From NCBI GenBank assembly GCA_016794665.1, contig JAEUHB010000192.1, positions 1-39,067 on the forward strand: a stretch of 39,067 nucleotides of DNA. Reading direction: 5' to 3'. The notes beneath the pieces were generated by a model. The model saw only the letters and a program-made list of their open reading frames with translations, made no database searches and was not told the origin of the DNA. Source of the DNA: Opitutaceae bacterium (GTDB taxonomy: Bacteria; Verrucomicrobiota; Verrucomicrobiia; Opitutales; Opitutaceae). The stretch's first letter is position 1. Each line of letters starts with the position of its first letter. The translations under genes were made by a program, and so were the position numbers. Shown in pieces: positions 9,338 to 17,747 of the stretch.

Positions 9338-9807
9338 GGGAGTTTGGATTCGGAAACGATAACGCGAAAATTGTCGAGGCCCACCACGGTAAGCACGACG
9401 CCGCGCGCGGCGTGCCCGCTCCGGCAAAACGCCTCGTAGCGCCGGCCGGCAATCTCCACGAGGCCGGTGGGCACGAGAGGCGTGAGCGCCGTCGCCGTCG
9501 CGCCGACGACGCCCTCGGCCGCCACGGGGGGCTGCGACACGCCCTCCACCGCGGATTCAACAACGAGGGCCCGGCCCACGCGCGAACGCGGCAGCCAGAC
9601 CAACTCGAGGTAGAGCATCACGCCGAGGAGCATGAACGCCGCCAAGGTCGCCAGTGTCCCGTAGCCGGAACCGAACTCCACAAATGCCAGGATGGAGCCG
9701 GCCCCGAGCGCCACGCCACCGATGATGCCCGCGATCCCACCCGGCAGGAAAATCTCCGCCGCGAGCAGCAGCGTGCCCGTCACAAAAAGCAAAATGACCG
9801 CGGTCAT
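9334..9807 (-). CDS. Short NfeD-family membrane protein
   Basis: This 157-residue protein is an NfeD partner of flotillin. It has four hydrophobic segments: about 2-20, 22-40 ([20 protein letters not shown]), 50-72 and a weaker one. A C-terminal OB-fold-like NfeD domain follows (about 95-157, with [29 protein letters not shown]). It lacks the ClpP-like protease domain of the long NfeD encoded directly upstream. Both of its ends overlap neighbours by 4 bp (long NfeD and floA), which is strong evidence for one coupled transcription unit. In Bacillus-type operons an NfeD protein is likewise encoded next to floA. Confidence 0.88.
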   Translation of the reverse strand: MTAVILLFVTGTLLLAAEIFLPGGIAGIIGGVALGAGSILAFVEFGSGYGTLATLAAFMLLGVMLYLELVWLPRSRVGRALVVESAVEGVSQPPVAAEGVVGATATALTPLVPTGLVEIAGRRYEAFCRSGHAARGVVLTVVGLDNFRVIVSESKLP

Positions 9808-11228
9808 CGCTTCTCCTCCACCACGAGGCCGAAGTCGGACTGCGCGCGCACGCGCACCGCGCGCCCACGGACGATTTCACCCAGCTCGCTGCGCGCCTCG
9901 TAACGCCGGCCGCCGATCTCAATCTGCCCGCTCGGCCGGAGATCAGTCACCGCGACCCCGTCGCGCCCGACGAGCGAAGCCACTTCCTCGTCGACCGCCC
10001 CACCGGCAAGTTGCGCGGCGCCGCCCACCGAGGAATGCACCACGAGCCGATCCCACACCCAGCCTTTGGGCAGGAACCGCGCGAGCGCGAGCGCCAGGCC
10101 GACCGCAATCAGCAGGCCGATGCCGAGGCTGCCGAGCGGCGCCACAAACGCGTCCGCCGACCACGCGACCGACACCGGCTCGTTGGGCCACAGGTCCGCC
10201 ATCGACCACACGAGCGACCCGAGCATCAGCAAAATACCGCCCACCGCCAGCACCACGACGCCGGGCAGGAAAAAGACTTCCGCCGCCACCATCGCGACGC
10301 CGAGTCCAAAGACCAGCATCGGCTCGTGCCCCGAAAGCCCCGCGACGTAGCTGCCGAGAAACACGATCGCGAGGCACGCGATGCCCACGGCGCCGAAGAC
10401 CCCGAAGCCCGGGGTCTTGAACTCAATGTAGAGCGCCAGCATCCCGAGCCCCATCAGAATCGGGGAAATCGTCCGGATGAAAACCGCGAGGTGCTCCGAC
10501 CACGTGATCTGGAGGCGCTGCGAGGTGAAGTTGCCCGCGCCGAATTTTTCCGCGAGCAAATCGTCGAGCGACTTGGCGATGCCGGTGGCGAGCAGCTTGA
10601 GCGGCGGTTCACCGTAGGCCTTCATCGCCTCGGTGGCGGTAAGCGAGAGCAACTCGTCTTTTTCCTTGATCACTTTGTCGCCGATTTTCAGCTCCTTCTT
10701 CGCGTCAATCATCGCCGAGATGACCTCGCCGCGGTGGCCCTTGCCCTCGGAGATGGCGCGCATGCGGGCCTTGAGGTAGCTCACGATCTTGAGCTTCATC
10801 GTCTCGTCGACCTCCTTGCCGCCGGCCTGCACGGGCGCGGCGGCGCCGATGACACCCTCGGGCGCGAACCAGATTTCCTCCGTGGTCGCCGCGATGAACG
10901 CCCCGGCCGAGATCGCCTCGGTGTTCACATAGGTGATCGTCTTGCCGGGGAACTTGGCGAGCGCCTCCATGATTTCGAAGGTCGCGCCGAGCTCGCCGCC
11001 GGGCGTCTTCATGTCGAGCACGACGACCCCGGCCTTGGCCTCGATCGCCTCCTTGAGCCCGCGGCGGATGATGAAGAGCAGCGGCGCATCGACCTGCTCC
11101 TGCACCGGGATGACTACGACCTTGGTCTTGCCTCCCTCAGCCGATACCGGCGCCGGCGCGATCGCGGCCACGCTGGTGAGCGCGGTCACGAGGCCAAGGA
11201 GGAGAAAGCTGGGGAGGCGGGGAAGCAT
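9804..11228 (-). CDS. nfeD: Long NfeD: membrane-bound ClpP-class serine protease
   Basis: This is a likely membrane-anchored serine protease of the NfeD/PH1510 type. From the chosen ATG the protein has 474 residues. A signal-like helix (about 5-25) is followed by a ClpP-fold domain (about 32-235): VVVLDMKTPGGELGATFEIMEAL, then EAISAGAFIAATTEEIWFAPEG, where the Ser of SAGAF is the expected nucleophile. Membrane helices (about 270-400) and a C-terminal OB-fold NfeD domain (about 410-474, ending [14 protein letters not shown]) follow. The longer in-frame start at 11342 would add a Cys/Arg-rich stretch and hide the signal peptide, so MLPRLPSFLLL is preferred. It heads the operon and overlaps the short NfeD gene by 4 bp. 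Confidence 0.92.
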   Translation of the reverse strand: MLPRLPSFLLLGLVTALTSVAAIAPAPVSAEGGKTKVVVIPVQEQVDAPLLFIIRRGLKEAIEAKAGVVVLDMKTPGGELGATFEIMEALAKFPGKTITYVNTEAISAGAFIAATTEEIWFAPEGVIGAAAPVQAGGKEVDETMKLKIVSYLKARMRAISEGKGHRGEVISAMIDAKKELKIGDKVIKEKDELLSLTATEAMKAYGEPPLKLLATGIAKSLDDLLAEKFGAGNFTSQRLQITWSEHLAVFIRTISPILMGLGMLALYIEFKTPGFGVFGAVGIACLAIVFLGSYVAGLSGHEPMLVFGLGVAMVAAEVFFLPGVVVLAVGGILLMLGSLVWSMADLWPNEPVSVAWSADAFVAPLGSLGIGLLIAVGLALALARFLPKGWVWDRLVVHSSVGGAAQLAGGAVDEEVASLVGRDGVAVTDLRPSGQIEIGGRRYEARSELGEIVRGRAVRVRAQSDFGLVVEEKR

Positions 11229-11353
11229 CGGCGCGGGCACAGTTAGCGCCGCCCGCGTGCAGCGCAAGCATCGCGCCGCTTGAAAAAGCCGCGGCCTTTC
11301 CACACAACCGGGGTCGGCGCGTCCGGCGCCCAGCCAACTCATCCTCCCCGTCG

Positions 11354-12274
11354 ATGGAAAAAATCCCGTATCAGGGTCAGACCCTCACGCGCTGGCGCGT
11401 GGGCAACTCCACGTTCCTCGCCCTGCCCGAGAAGGGCGCCCGGCTCATGAACTGGAACCTCACGCTCGCCGACGGCTCGGTGCGCGATGTGATCTACTGG
11501 CCGGAGGACGCGAACTTCGCGGAGTTCGCCAAGGTCCGCGGCGGCAACCCGATTCTGTTTCCCTTCAACGCCCGTGTCTTCGACCGCGGCGACATCCACT
11601 TCTGGCGCGCCGCCGACGGCGTGCGCCGCGCGATGCCCATGCACGGGATTGCGCGGCAAGGGGACTTCAAGGTCACACATCTGGATGCGCGCGGCTTCAT
11701 CGCCGAATTCGTGCCCGGCGAGGAGGCGCGGCAATGCTACCCGTATGCCTACGAGTTCACGGTGACCTACATCTTCGAGCCGCTCGGGCTCTCCTGCGAG
11801 TTCGCGCTCACCAACCGCGGCCGCGAGCCGCTGCCATGGTCGGCGGGCCACCATTTTTATTTCACCCTCCCGTGGGTCGAGGGCACGGTGCGCGGCGACT
11901 ACTTCATCCGCATCCCCGCGGGCAAGCGGCTGCGCCAGGACGCCAAGGGCCAGCTCATCGCCGGACCGGAGCTGCAACCCGAGGAACGGCTCGACAATCC
12001 TGCGCTCGTGGACGCGCTCCACACCTCGCTCCAATCAGGCGAGGTCGTCTTCGGCGAAAAGGGCAAGCGCGGCGAAATCCGCCTCGAGCTCGGCACCGAG
12101 CCCGTGCCCAAGCCCGACTCGACCTACGTCACCTGGACCCTCGACGCCAAGGCGCCCTTTTACTGCGTCGAGCCGTGGATGGGCCCGCCCAACGCGCCCG
12201 AGCACAAGGTCGGCCTGCACTTCGTGCCGCCAGGCGAGACGCAGCGTTTCTCCGTGCGCGTGCGCGTCGGCTGA
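11354..12274 (+). CDS. Aldose 1-epimerase family protein
   Basis: This is a galactose-mutarotase-like enzyme that would interconvert sugar anomers, or act on hexose-6-phosphates as YeaD does. The 306-residue protein has the all-beta family pattern: VGNSTFLALPEKGARLMNW near the N-terminus, GGNPILFPFNARVFDRG (about 63-79), MHGIARQGDF with the catalytic-region His (about 96-105), and AGHHFYFTLPWVEG (about 168-181). A Glu in the CVEPWMGPPNAPEH segment (about 271-284) is a plausible catalytic base. It stands alone on the plus strand, divergent from the nfeD operon, and substrate specificity cannot be read from the sequence. Confidence 0.88.
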   Translation: MEKIPYQGQTLTRWRVGNSTFLALPEKGARLMNWNLTLADGSVRDVIYWPEDANFAEFAKVRGGNPILFPFNARVFDRGDIHFWRAADGVRRAMPMHGIARQGDFKVTHLDARGFIAEFVPGEEARQCYPYAYEFTVTYIFEPLGLSCEFALTNRGREPLPWSAGHHFYFTLPWVEGTVRGDYFIRIPAGKRLRQDAKGQLIAGPELQPEERLDNPALVDALHTSLQSGEVVFGEKGKRGEIRLELGTEPVPKPDSTYVTWTLDAKAPFYCVEPWMGPPNAPEHKVGLHFVPPGETQRFSVRVRVG

Positions 12275-12326
12275 CGGCGCGAAATTCGCGCTGACATTTC
12301 GCCCGCACTTCCGTCACGCTGGCCCG

Positions 12327-12884
12327 ATGGAATCATTCTGCACGCAACTGGCATTCATCGACGGGCTCGGCACCCCGGAGATGATGCTGATTTTCGTGCT
12401 CATCTTGCTGCTGTTCGGCGGGCAAAAGCTGCCCGAGTTCGCGCGCGGCATCGGCAAGTCGCTCCGTGAGTTCAAGAAGGCGGCCGCCGGCGTCGAGGAG
12501 GAGTTCAAGCGCGCGCTCGACGAGGACGAACGGAAGCAAAACCAGCTCAAGCTCGCCGAGCCCTCCACACCGTCCGCGGCGACTCCCGCACTCGACGCCA
12601 CCGCCGGCCCCGGCGCCTCGTCCGATCCCTACATCGATCACAACCACGAGCACCACTACGGCGACTACTCGCACGAGACCGCGCACCAGGAAACGCAGAC
12701 GCCACCGCCGGCGCCGGCCCCCGGCGAAGCCGGCCCCGAGATCACCATTCCCGCGCCCGCACCCGCCTCGCTAGCGCCTCCTCCCCCGGCGGCATCGGGC
12801 GTTTACGACGACGCGCCTGCGCCGCAGCCCGTCGAGCCCGAAAAATCCCCGTCGCCCGCGGACGGGCCGGCCAAGGCACCGTGA
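12327..12884 (+). CDS. tatA: Twin-arginine translocase subunit TatA/TatE with long His-rich tail
   Basis: TatA forms the size-adaptable pore of the twin-arginine protein export system. The 185-residue protein has the short TatA core: one membrane helix (about 18-30, PEMMLIFVLILLLFGG), the hinge and amphipathic helix QKLPEFARGIGKSLREFKKAAAG (33-55), and a charged helix. TatA proteins usually end near 60-90 residues. Here an extra hundred or so residues follow. They include a histidine cluster (H105, H107, H109, H110, H116, H120, with Asp, Glu and Tyr between) and a Pro/Ala-rich terminus. Its stop overlaps the smr start (GTGA). No tatC is in the window. Confidence 0.88.
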   Translation: MESFCTQLAFIDGLGTPEMMLIFVLILLLFGGQKLPEFARGIGKSLREFKKAAAGVEEEFKRALDEDERKQNQLKLAEPSTPSAATPALDATAGPGASSDPYIDHNHEHHYGDYSHETAHQETQTPPPAPAPGEAGPEITIPAPAPASLAPPPPAASGVYDDAPAPQPVEPEKSPSPADGPAKAP

Positions 12885-13183
12885 GCCGCGCGTCCGTGCC
12901 GTCCGAGTCCATGTCGGAGTCCGCGCCGGTCGCGCTGCCGATCACGGGCGAGCTGGATCTGCACGCGTTTCGCCCCGCTGATCTCGGCGAGCTGATCCCC
13001 GCCTACCTCGCGGAGTGCGCGGCGCGCGGCATCCGGGAGGTGCGCATCGTGCACGGCAAGGGCGCCGGCGCGCTGCGCGCCACGGTGCACGCTCTGCTGC
13101 GTCGCGACCCGCGGGTCACGACGTTTCGCAGCGGTGACGAAACCAGCGGTTCGTGGGGCGCCACGATCGCCACCATCCGATGA
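12881..13183 (+). CDS. Smr-domain protein
   Basis: This small protein is essentially one Smr domain, a fold used for nicking or binding branched DNA or RNA. The 100 residues contain the signature LDLHAF near residue 25, where LDxH is characteristic, and VRIVHGKGAGALR near residue 54, the HGxGxG loop. The start used is the GTG that overlaps the tatA stop by 4 bp; an in-frame ATG at 12911 is a possible alternative. Its stop also overlaps the next gene (ATGA), so tatA, smr and the phosphodiesterase gene form a translationally coupled run although their functions look unrelated. Confidence 0.85.
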   Translation: MSRASVPSESMSESAPVALPITGELDLHAFRPADLGELIPAYLAECAARGIREVRIVHGKGAGALRATVHALLRRDPRVTTFRSGDETSGSWGATIATIR

Positions 13184-14400
13184 GACGGCTCGCGCCCATC
13201 CTCGCCGCCGCCGCGGCGCTGGCGCTCGCCCGGGCGGCGGATTCCCCGCTCATCCTGATCTCGTTCGACGGATTTCGGTGGGACTACGCGGACCTCCACC
13301 CGGAGGCCGCGCCCACGATCCGAGAGCTGCGGCGCGACGGATTTTCCGCGCGCGGGCTCGTGCCGGTTTTTCCGAGCAACACGTTTCCCAACCACTACAC
13401 GATCGTCACCGGGCTGAGGCCGGCGCGGCACGGCATCGTGAACAACATCTTCTTTGATCCCGCGCACGGGATGTTTTTCCGCTACAACACGGCGGCCTCG
13501 GCCGGCGACTCGCGCTGGTGGGGCGGCGAACCCATCTGGGTCACCGCGGTCAAGCAGGGGAAAAGGTCCGCGACCTCGTTCTGGGTCGGCTCCGAGGCCG
13601 AGATCGGCGGCGTGCGCCCCACGTTCTGGAAACGTTTCGACTATAGCATCCCTTTCGAGAAGCGCCTCGATGAAATGATGGGCTGGTTCGCGCTGCCGCC
13701 GGCGGAGCGGCCAGCCATCGTCACCTTCTATTTCGACGAGACCAACGCACAGGGCCATCGCTTCGGCCCGGACGCCCCCGAGCTCGTCGCGTCCGTGAAG
13801 CGCTGCGACGAACACCTCGCCGCGATGCTCGCGCGCCTGCGCGGCGCCGGCCTCGAGCCGAACCTCGTGATCGTCTCCGATCACGGCATGACCGCGACGA
13901 GCCGCGACCGGGTGGTGATCGTCGACGACTTGATCGATCTCGCGGCGGTGCAGGTGGAGGATGAGGGCAGCGTGTTCTCGCTGCGCCCGCTGCGCGGCAC
14001 GGCGGAGGAGCTCGTGCGCAAGTTCGACGGCGTCGCGCACGTGAAGGCATATCTGCGCGACGACTTGCCGGCGCATTTCCAATTCCGCGGCAACGACCGC
14101 ATCGCCAGCGTCTGGGTGCTTCCCGACGAGGGCTGGCACGTGGGCACGCGCGCGGCCTACGAGCGGCTGCGCACGCGCTACGCCGCGCAGGGCTACCTCC
14201 TCGGTGATCACGGCTACGATCCGCAGCTCGAGCGGATGCGCGGCATCCTGATTGCGCACGGCCCGGCTTTCCGGCGCGGGGTCAAAGTGCCGGAGATCGA
14301 GAACATCCACATTTACAACCTGCTCTGCGCCACGCTCGGGCTCACGCCCGCGCCCAACGACGGCGATGATCGGCTCGTGCGCGCCGCCCTGCGCGAATGA
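13180..14400 (+). CDS. Ectonucleotide pyrophosphatase/phosphodiesterase (NPP) family
   Basis: This is a secreted metal-dependent phosphodiesterase of the alkaline phosphatase superfamily. The 406-residue protein starts with a signal peptide (1-20, MRRLAPILAAAAALALARAA). Then comes LILISFDGFRWDY with metal ligand D30, and FPSNTFPNHYTIVTGL with the expected nucleophile T68 and the NPP-specific N71. Further metal-site motifs are FYFDETNAQGHRFGPD and VIVSDHGM, with a late GDHGYDP segment. All catalytic positions are present. The ATG overlapping the smr stop is chosen because it opens directly into the signal peptide; a start 27 bp upstream would spoil it. Substrate (nucleotide, phospholipid headgroup or phosphodiester) is not predictable. 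Confidence 0.9.
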   Translation: MRRLAPILAAAAALALARAADSPLILISFDGFRWDYADLHPEAAPTIRELRRDGFSARGLVPVFPSNTFPNHYTIVTGLRPARHGIVNNIFFDPAHGMFFRYNTAASAGDSRWWGGEPIWVTAVKQGKRSATSFWVGSEAEIGGVRPTFWKRFDYSIPFEKRLDEMMGWFALPPAERPAIVTFYFDETNAQGHRFGPDAPELVASVKRCDEHLAAMLARLRGAGLEPNLVIVSDHGMTATSRDRVVIVDDLIDLAAVQVEDEGSVFSLRPLRGTAEELVRKFDGVAHVKAYLRDDLPAHFQFRGNDRIASVWVLPDEGWHVGTRAAYERLRTRYAAQGYLLGDHGYDPQLERMRGILIAHGPAFRRGVKVPEIENIHIYNLLCATLGLTPAPNDGDDRLVRAALRE

Positions 14401-14413
14401 GCGCCGCGCGTCC

Positions 14414-14446
14414 CCGGGCCAAACGGCCCGGTCGGCCGTAACTTTT
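14414..14446 (+). terminator. Hairpin after the phosphodiesterase gene
   Basis: A 7-bp perfect GC stem (14414-14420 with 14425-14431, loop AAAC) starts 13 bp after the stop. It is followed after about 12 bp by a short T run. The distance to the Ts is longer than in a classical intrinsic terminator, so this is only a probable terminator of the tatA-smr-phosphodiesterase run. Confidence 0.4.
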
Positions 14447-14489
14447 CAACAGGTGCCGTGTTCTTGGCGCGTCGAAAAAAGAACACGTC

Positions 14490-14702
14490 ATGAAACTCCA
14501 ATCGTTCCTCGCCCGCGCCGCCCTAGTGGCTGTCGCCGCCACCCTCGCCGGCTTTGTGCTCGGCGCCTTCATTCTCGAGCTGTTTGCGGCCGCGGTCGCG
14601 ACCCTCGTGCTGCTGACTGTGGTCAGCGAATATGCACCGCGTCCCCGCGTCGCATCGCTGGCCTTGGCGCGCCGCGCCGAGCGGATGCCGCTCGCCGCCT
14701 GA
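14490..14702 (+). CDS. Small membrane protein, unknown function
   Basis: This 70-residue protein has no recognised family. It starts [21 protein letters not shown] and is hydrophobic through about residue 46 ([21 protein letters not shown]), giving two closely spaced membrane helices. A short basic, soluble tail follows. The ATG lies behind an AAAGAA stretch that could serve as a ribosome-binding site, and the gene ends 25 bp before the next. Composition and position favour a real gene. Confidence 0.55.
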   Translation: MKLQSFLARAALVAVAATLAGFVLGAFILELFAAAVATLVLLTVVSEYAPRPRVASLALARRAERMPLAA

Positions 14703-14727
14703 GGCCCGGGCCCTTTTCCTCCGCGCC

Positions 14728-15543
14728 ATGAACTCCCTCCCCCCGCCCGTCGGCTCCACCGTCATGCACGCCATCGACTACAAGGTCCACGGCGCGGAAA
14801 TGCAGTTCGTCGAAATCGAGCTCGATCCCAACGAGGCGGTCGTGGCGGAGGCGGGCGGCATGATGTTCATGGATGACGGCATCGCGATGGAGACCGTCTT
14901 CGGCGACGGCTCCGCGCGGAGCGGCGGCTTCCTCGGCTCGCTGCTCGGCGCGGGCAAGCGCCTGCTCACGGGCGAGTCGCTGTTCATGACCGTGTTTCAG
15001 AACCAGGGTATGGGGAAGAGGCGCGTCGCCTTCGCGGCGCCCTACCCCGGGAAGATTCTGCCGGTGCACCTCGCCGATCTCGGCGGCGAGCTCATCGCGC
15101 AGAAGGACTCGTTCCTCTGCGCCGCCAAGGGCGTGAGCGTGGGCATCGCGTTCCAGAAAAAAATCGGCGCCGGCTTCTTTGGCGGCGAGGGCTTCATCAT
15201 GCAGCGGCTGACGGGTGACGGCTGGGCGTTTGTCCATGCGGGCGGCACGCTCCACGAACGCACGCTCTCGCCGGGCGAGGTTCTTCGCGTCGACACCGGG
15301 TGCATCGTGGCCTTCCAACCCACGGTGGCCTACGACATCCAGTTTGTGGGGGGAATCAAAAGCGCGCTGTTCGGCGGCGAGGGGCTGTTCTTCGCGACGC
15401 TGCGCGGTCCGGGCAGGGTGTGGCTGCAATCGCTGCCGTTTTCCCGGCTCGCCGGCCGCATCTACGCGGCGGCCGGCGGGGGTCGCGAGGAAGGTTCCAT
15501 GCTCGGCGGCCTCGGCCGCGTCCTGGACGGTGACAACAGCTGA
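14728..15543 (+). CDS. AIM24 / TIGR00266 family protein
   Basis: This belongs to the AIM24-like (TIGR00266) group, a beta-rich family of unknown biochemical role. The 271-residue protein shows typical segments: [25 protein letters not shown] near the start, [20 protein letters not shown] (about 75-94), [29 protein letters not shown] (about 110-138), [22 protein letters not shown] (about 190-211) and [29 protein letters not shown]. The ATG at 14728 follows the preceding small gene closely; a second ATG at 14764 sits directly before the conserved part and is also possible. A 7-bp hairpin without a T tail (15548-15566) follows the stop. Confidence 0.87.
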   Translation: MNSLPPPVGSTVMHAIDYKVHGAEMQFVEIELDPNEAVVAEAGGMMFMDDGIAMETVFGDGSARSGGFLGSLLGAGKRLLTGESLFMTVFQNQGMGKRRVAFAAPYPGKILPVHLADLGGELIAQKDSFLCAAKGVSVGIAFQKKIGAGFFGGEGFIMQRLTGDGWAFVHAGGTLHERTLSPGEVLRVDTGCIVAFQPTVAYDIQFVGGIKSALFGGEGLFFATLRGPGRVWLQSLPFSRLAGRIYAAAGGGREEGSMLGGLGRVLDGDNS

Positions 15544-15605
15544 GGACGGCGTGCCGGCCGCACGCCGGCATTGCCTCCGGGATCGCGCCCGCCCAAAGTG
15601 GCGCG

Positions 15606-16148
15606 ATGAAGATACCCCTGACCTATGGCGCCATCATGGCGGTGGCTGCCGCCGTGCTGACCCTGCTGCTTTATTTTGCGGGGCTCCACGACAACCCGGA
15701 AAAGTTCGGCACGGGCCAGTTGCTCGGCGTGATAGGGGGCCTCGCCGTCGGCATCACGTGCCTCGCGCTGGCGATCCGCGAGAAGCGCGCGAATCATCCC
15801 GTGACCTCCGCCTGGGGCTATGGCTCGGCGCTCGGTGGCGGCGTGCTTACGGGTCTGGTCGCGAGCGTGCTCGGAATTGCCACTGGATATCTTTACTTCG
15901 CGGTGATTCATCCCGGCTTCGGGGACCTCGTGCTTCAGGTAGAACTGGCGAAATTGGAAGGAAAGGGCGTCCCGGCCTCCGCGATTGCGCAGGCCGAGGG
16001 CATGATAAAGTTCATGACGCGGCCCGGGATGATGATCGCGATGCAAGCTATCGTCGGCTTTTTCTGGACGGTTGTGCTCTCGTTGATCATCGCGATTTTC
16101 TTTCGCCGCCGCGCGGCGGACACGCCGCCCCTGATTCCGGCGCAATAA
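15606..16148 (+). CDS. DUF4199-type four-helix membrane protein
   Basis: This 180-residue integral membrane protein has four membrane helices (about 7-26, 36-56, 72-98, 140-165). A soluble loop between helices 3 and 4 (about 103-138, with VELAKLEGKGVPASAIAQAEGM) precedes MIKFMTRPGMM. This arrangement matches the DUF4199 family, common in Bacteroidota and Verrucomicrobiota and of unknown function. It is 62 bp after the AIM24-type gene on the same strand and converges with the PDZ gene. Confidence 0.75.
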   Translation: MKIPLTYGAIMAVAAAVLTLLLYFAGLHDNPEKFGTGQLLGVIGGLAVGITCLALAIREKRANHPVTSAWGYGSALGGGVLTGLVASVLGIATGYLYFAVIHPGFGDLVLQVELAKLEGKGVPASAIAQAEGMIKFMTRPGMMIAMQAIVGFFWTVVLSLIIAIFFRRRAADTPPLIPAQ

Positions 16149-16185
16149 AAAAGGAAAGACCGCGGGGCCACGACGCCCCGCGGTC
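16147..16185 (-). terminator. Intrinsic terminator of the sigma/PDZ operon
   Basis: A perfect 11-bp GC-rich stem (16158-16168 with 16175-16185, 6-base loop) is followed, on the minus strand, by a T-rich tract complementary to the A-rich 16147-16157. It lies about 45 bp beyond the PDZ gene stop. It also sits directly after the DUF4199-type gene, so it may act weakly in both directions; the plus-strand side has no clean T run. Confidence 0.75.
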
Positions 16186-16228
16186 GGGTCTCCTCTTTCC
16201 GGGCTGCAGGCACCGGAAAAATTTTGGC

Positions 16229-17275
16229 TCAAAGCAGCGGGGCCGCCGGCCGGACCGCCCGCGCCGGGGAGCGCGGCAGCGAGATGCTGCGCTCGAGGGG
16301 GCGGATGACCTTGGTCTCGGTGCCCCTGAAATCGCCATCGGTGCGGAAGGACATGTTGTGCATGCCCTCGAGGGTCTCGAGACGCACGCGCACCGCCTCG
16401 GGCAGAGCCTTGCGCTCCTCGGGCGTCGTGACCGGGCCGGAAAATAGCTCCACGCCCTTGATGTCCTTCGCGATGAGGGTCTTGATCCCGTCCTTCTGCG
16501 CGAGTTCGAGCGAGCCCGCTTCGTCGGAGAACACGAGGTTGCTGTCGGCAGTGTTGATGCTCATCGCGCGGAAGCCCGGCCCACCCTGCCGATCGATTTG
16601 GATCCGCACAGGACCCTGCGGGCCCGACCCGCCGCGCATCGCGCGCGCGCGCTCAATCAACGAGAGCACATGATCAGTTTCCTCGCGGACCTGACCGGAC
16701 CCAGGCGCCGCCTCAAACGGCGTGAAGGCGGCCAAAGGGCCCGCCTCGAAGCCGAAGACGCGCGGCTCGCCGCCAATCGCACTGAGCTTGGTCGTCTCGT
16801 GCTGGCCCAGCGTGACCCTGGCGGTGCTGCGCTGGCCGGCGCGCAGGAAAGTGAGCGTCACTTCATCGCCCTGCTTCTTGTTGCGGATGAGCACGGCGAG
16901 CTGCCGCGTCTCGATCAGAATCTGGTCATCGAGCTTCAGCAGGATGTCGTGCGGCTGGAGCACGCCTTCGGCCGGGCTCTTGGGCACGACATGGTTGACG
17001 ACAAGGCCGGTGCCGCGCGGGAGACCGAGCTGGGCGCCGGTTGTCGCCGAGACCGGGCCGGTCTCGACACCCAGGAAGGCGACGGTCTCCTTTTCGATCT
17101 TGTCGGCGCGCTGGACCATCACGCGACGCTCGGGGGAGCTCGAGATGACCCGCAGTTCGGATTTGGACTCGGATTTCGACTTTGACTCGGATTTTTCGGC
17201 GACCGCGGCGTGCACCGCAGGAAGAGTGGCGAACGCGGCGAGGGCCGCGGCCAGATGCTTGAGTTCGGGTTTCAT
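16229..17275 (-). CDS. Exported PDZ-domain protein of a sigma-factor cluster
   Basis: This 348-residue protein has a signal peptide (1-23, MKPELKHLAAALAAFATLPA). A Ser/Glu/Lys repeat linker (about 27-41) follows, and a PDZ domain spans about 65-155: VAFLGVETGPVS, LGLPRGTGLVVNHVVPKSPAEG, LQPHDILLKLDDQ and LAVLIRNKKQGDEVTLTFLRAGQ. The remaining half is charged and lacks a trypsin-like His/Asp/Ser set, so it is not a DegP protease. The start at 17275 gives a proper signal peptide; the in-frame start at 17308 would not. It is the third gene after an ECF sigma factor and a membrane anti-sigma-like protein, suggesting an envelope sensing or regulatory role. Confidence 0.78.
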   Translation of the reverse strand: MKPELKHLAAALAAFATLPAVHAAVAEKSESKSKSESKSELRVISSSPERRVMVQRADKIEKETVAFLGVETGPVSATTGAQLGLPRGTGLVVNHVVPKSPAEGVLQPHDILLKLDDQILIETRQLAVLIRNKKQGDEVTLTFLRAGQRSTARVTLGQHETTKLSAIGGEPRVFGFEAGPLAAFTPFEAAPGSGQVREETDHVLSLIERARAMRGGSGPQGPVRIQIDRQGGPGFRAMSINTADSNLVFSDEAGSLELAQKDGIKTLIAKDIKGVELFSGPVTTPEERKALPEAVRVRLETLEGMHNMSFRTDGDFRGTETKVIRPLERSISLPRSPARAVRPAAPLL

Positions 17276-17294
17276 GGAAAAAAAGCGGCGGGGT

Positions 17295-17747
17295 TTATTG
17301 GAAGACAACGGGGACGACGCGGACCTCCTCGCGCGGCACCGTCCAGATGAGCGAGGCGTTGGTGCGCGGGTTGCGCCACTGAATCGTATCGACGTAGCGG
17401 AGCCGCTCGCGGCGCGCCGGCGAGCCGTCGTCGAGAGTGACGAGGCCCTCGTCGCGCACGGACACGAGCACGTTCTCGGCAGCGACCGGCTTCAGCTGCG
17501 CCTCGGCGGGACGCAGTGCGGCGGCCAGGCTGCTTTCGGCGCGCCGCTCCGGCAGCACTTGCAGGAGCATCGCCACCACCGCCGCCGCCGCGGGCAAGGC
17601 GATGGCCCAGAACCAATGCAGCGGCGCCTCGCGCCTCGGCGGCGCCGCGGCCGCGAGATCGCGGGCGATTCGTGCGGTCAGGGCGGTGGAAACCGGCGCG
17701 GGGCGCAGGGAACGAAGCTCTGCTTCGAGTTTGCTCAGGTCATCCAT
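17295..17747 (-). CDS. Single-pass membrane protein, putative anti-sigma factor
   Basis: This 150-residue protein begins with a short cytoplasmic segment (MDDLSKLEAELRSLRPAPVS). A basic, Ala-rich helix and one membrane helix follow (about 45-64, WFWAIALPAAAAVVAMLLQ), then about 85 extracytoplasmic residues. No zinc-binding HxxxCxxC motif of the ZAS type is visible. Identification as an anti-sigma factor rests on topology and on its start overlapping the sigma gene by 8 bp, the usual arrangement of ECF sigma/anti-sigma pairs. The outer part (VSVRDEGLVTLDDGSPARRERLRYVDTIQWRNP region) is not recognised. Confidence 0.65.
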   Translation of the reverse strand: MDDLSKLEAELRSLRPAPVSTALTARIARDLAAAAPPRREAPLHWFWAIALPAAAAVVAMLLQVLPERRAESSLAAALRPAEAQLKPVAAENVLVSVRDEGLVTLDDGSPARRERLRYVDTIQWRNPRTNASLIWTVPREEVRVVPVVFQ

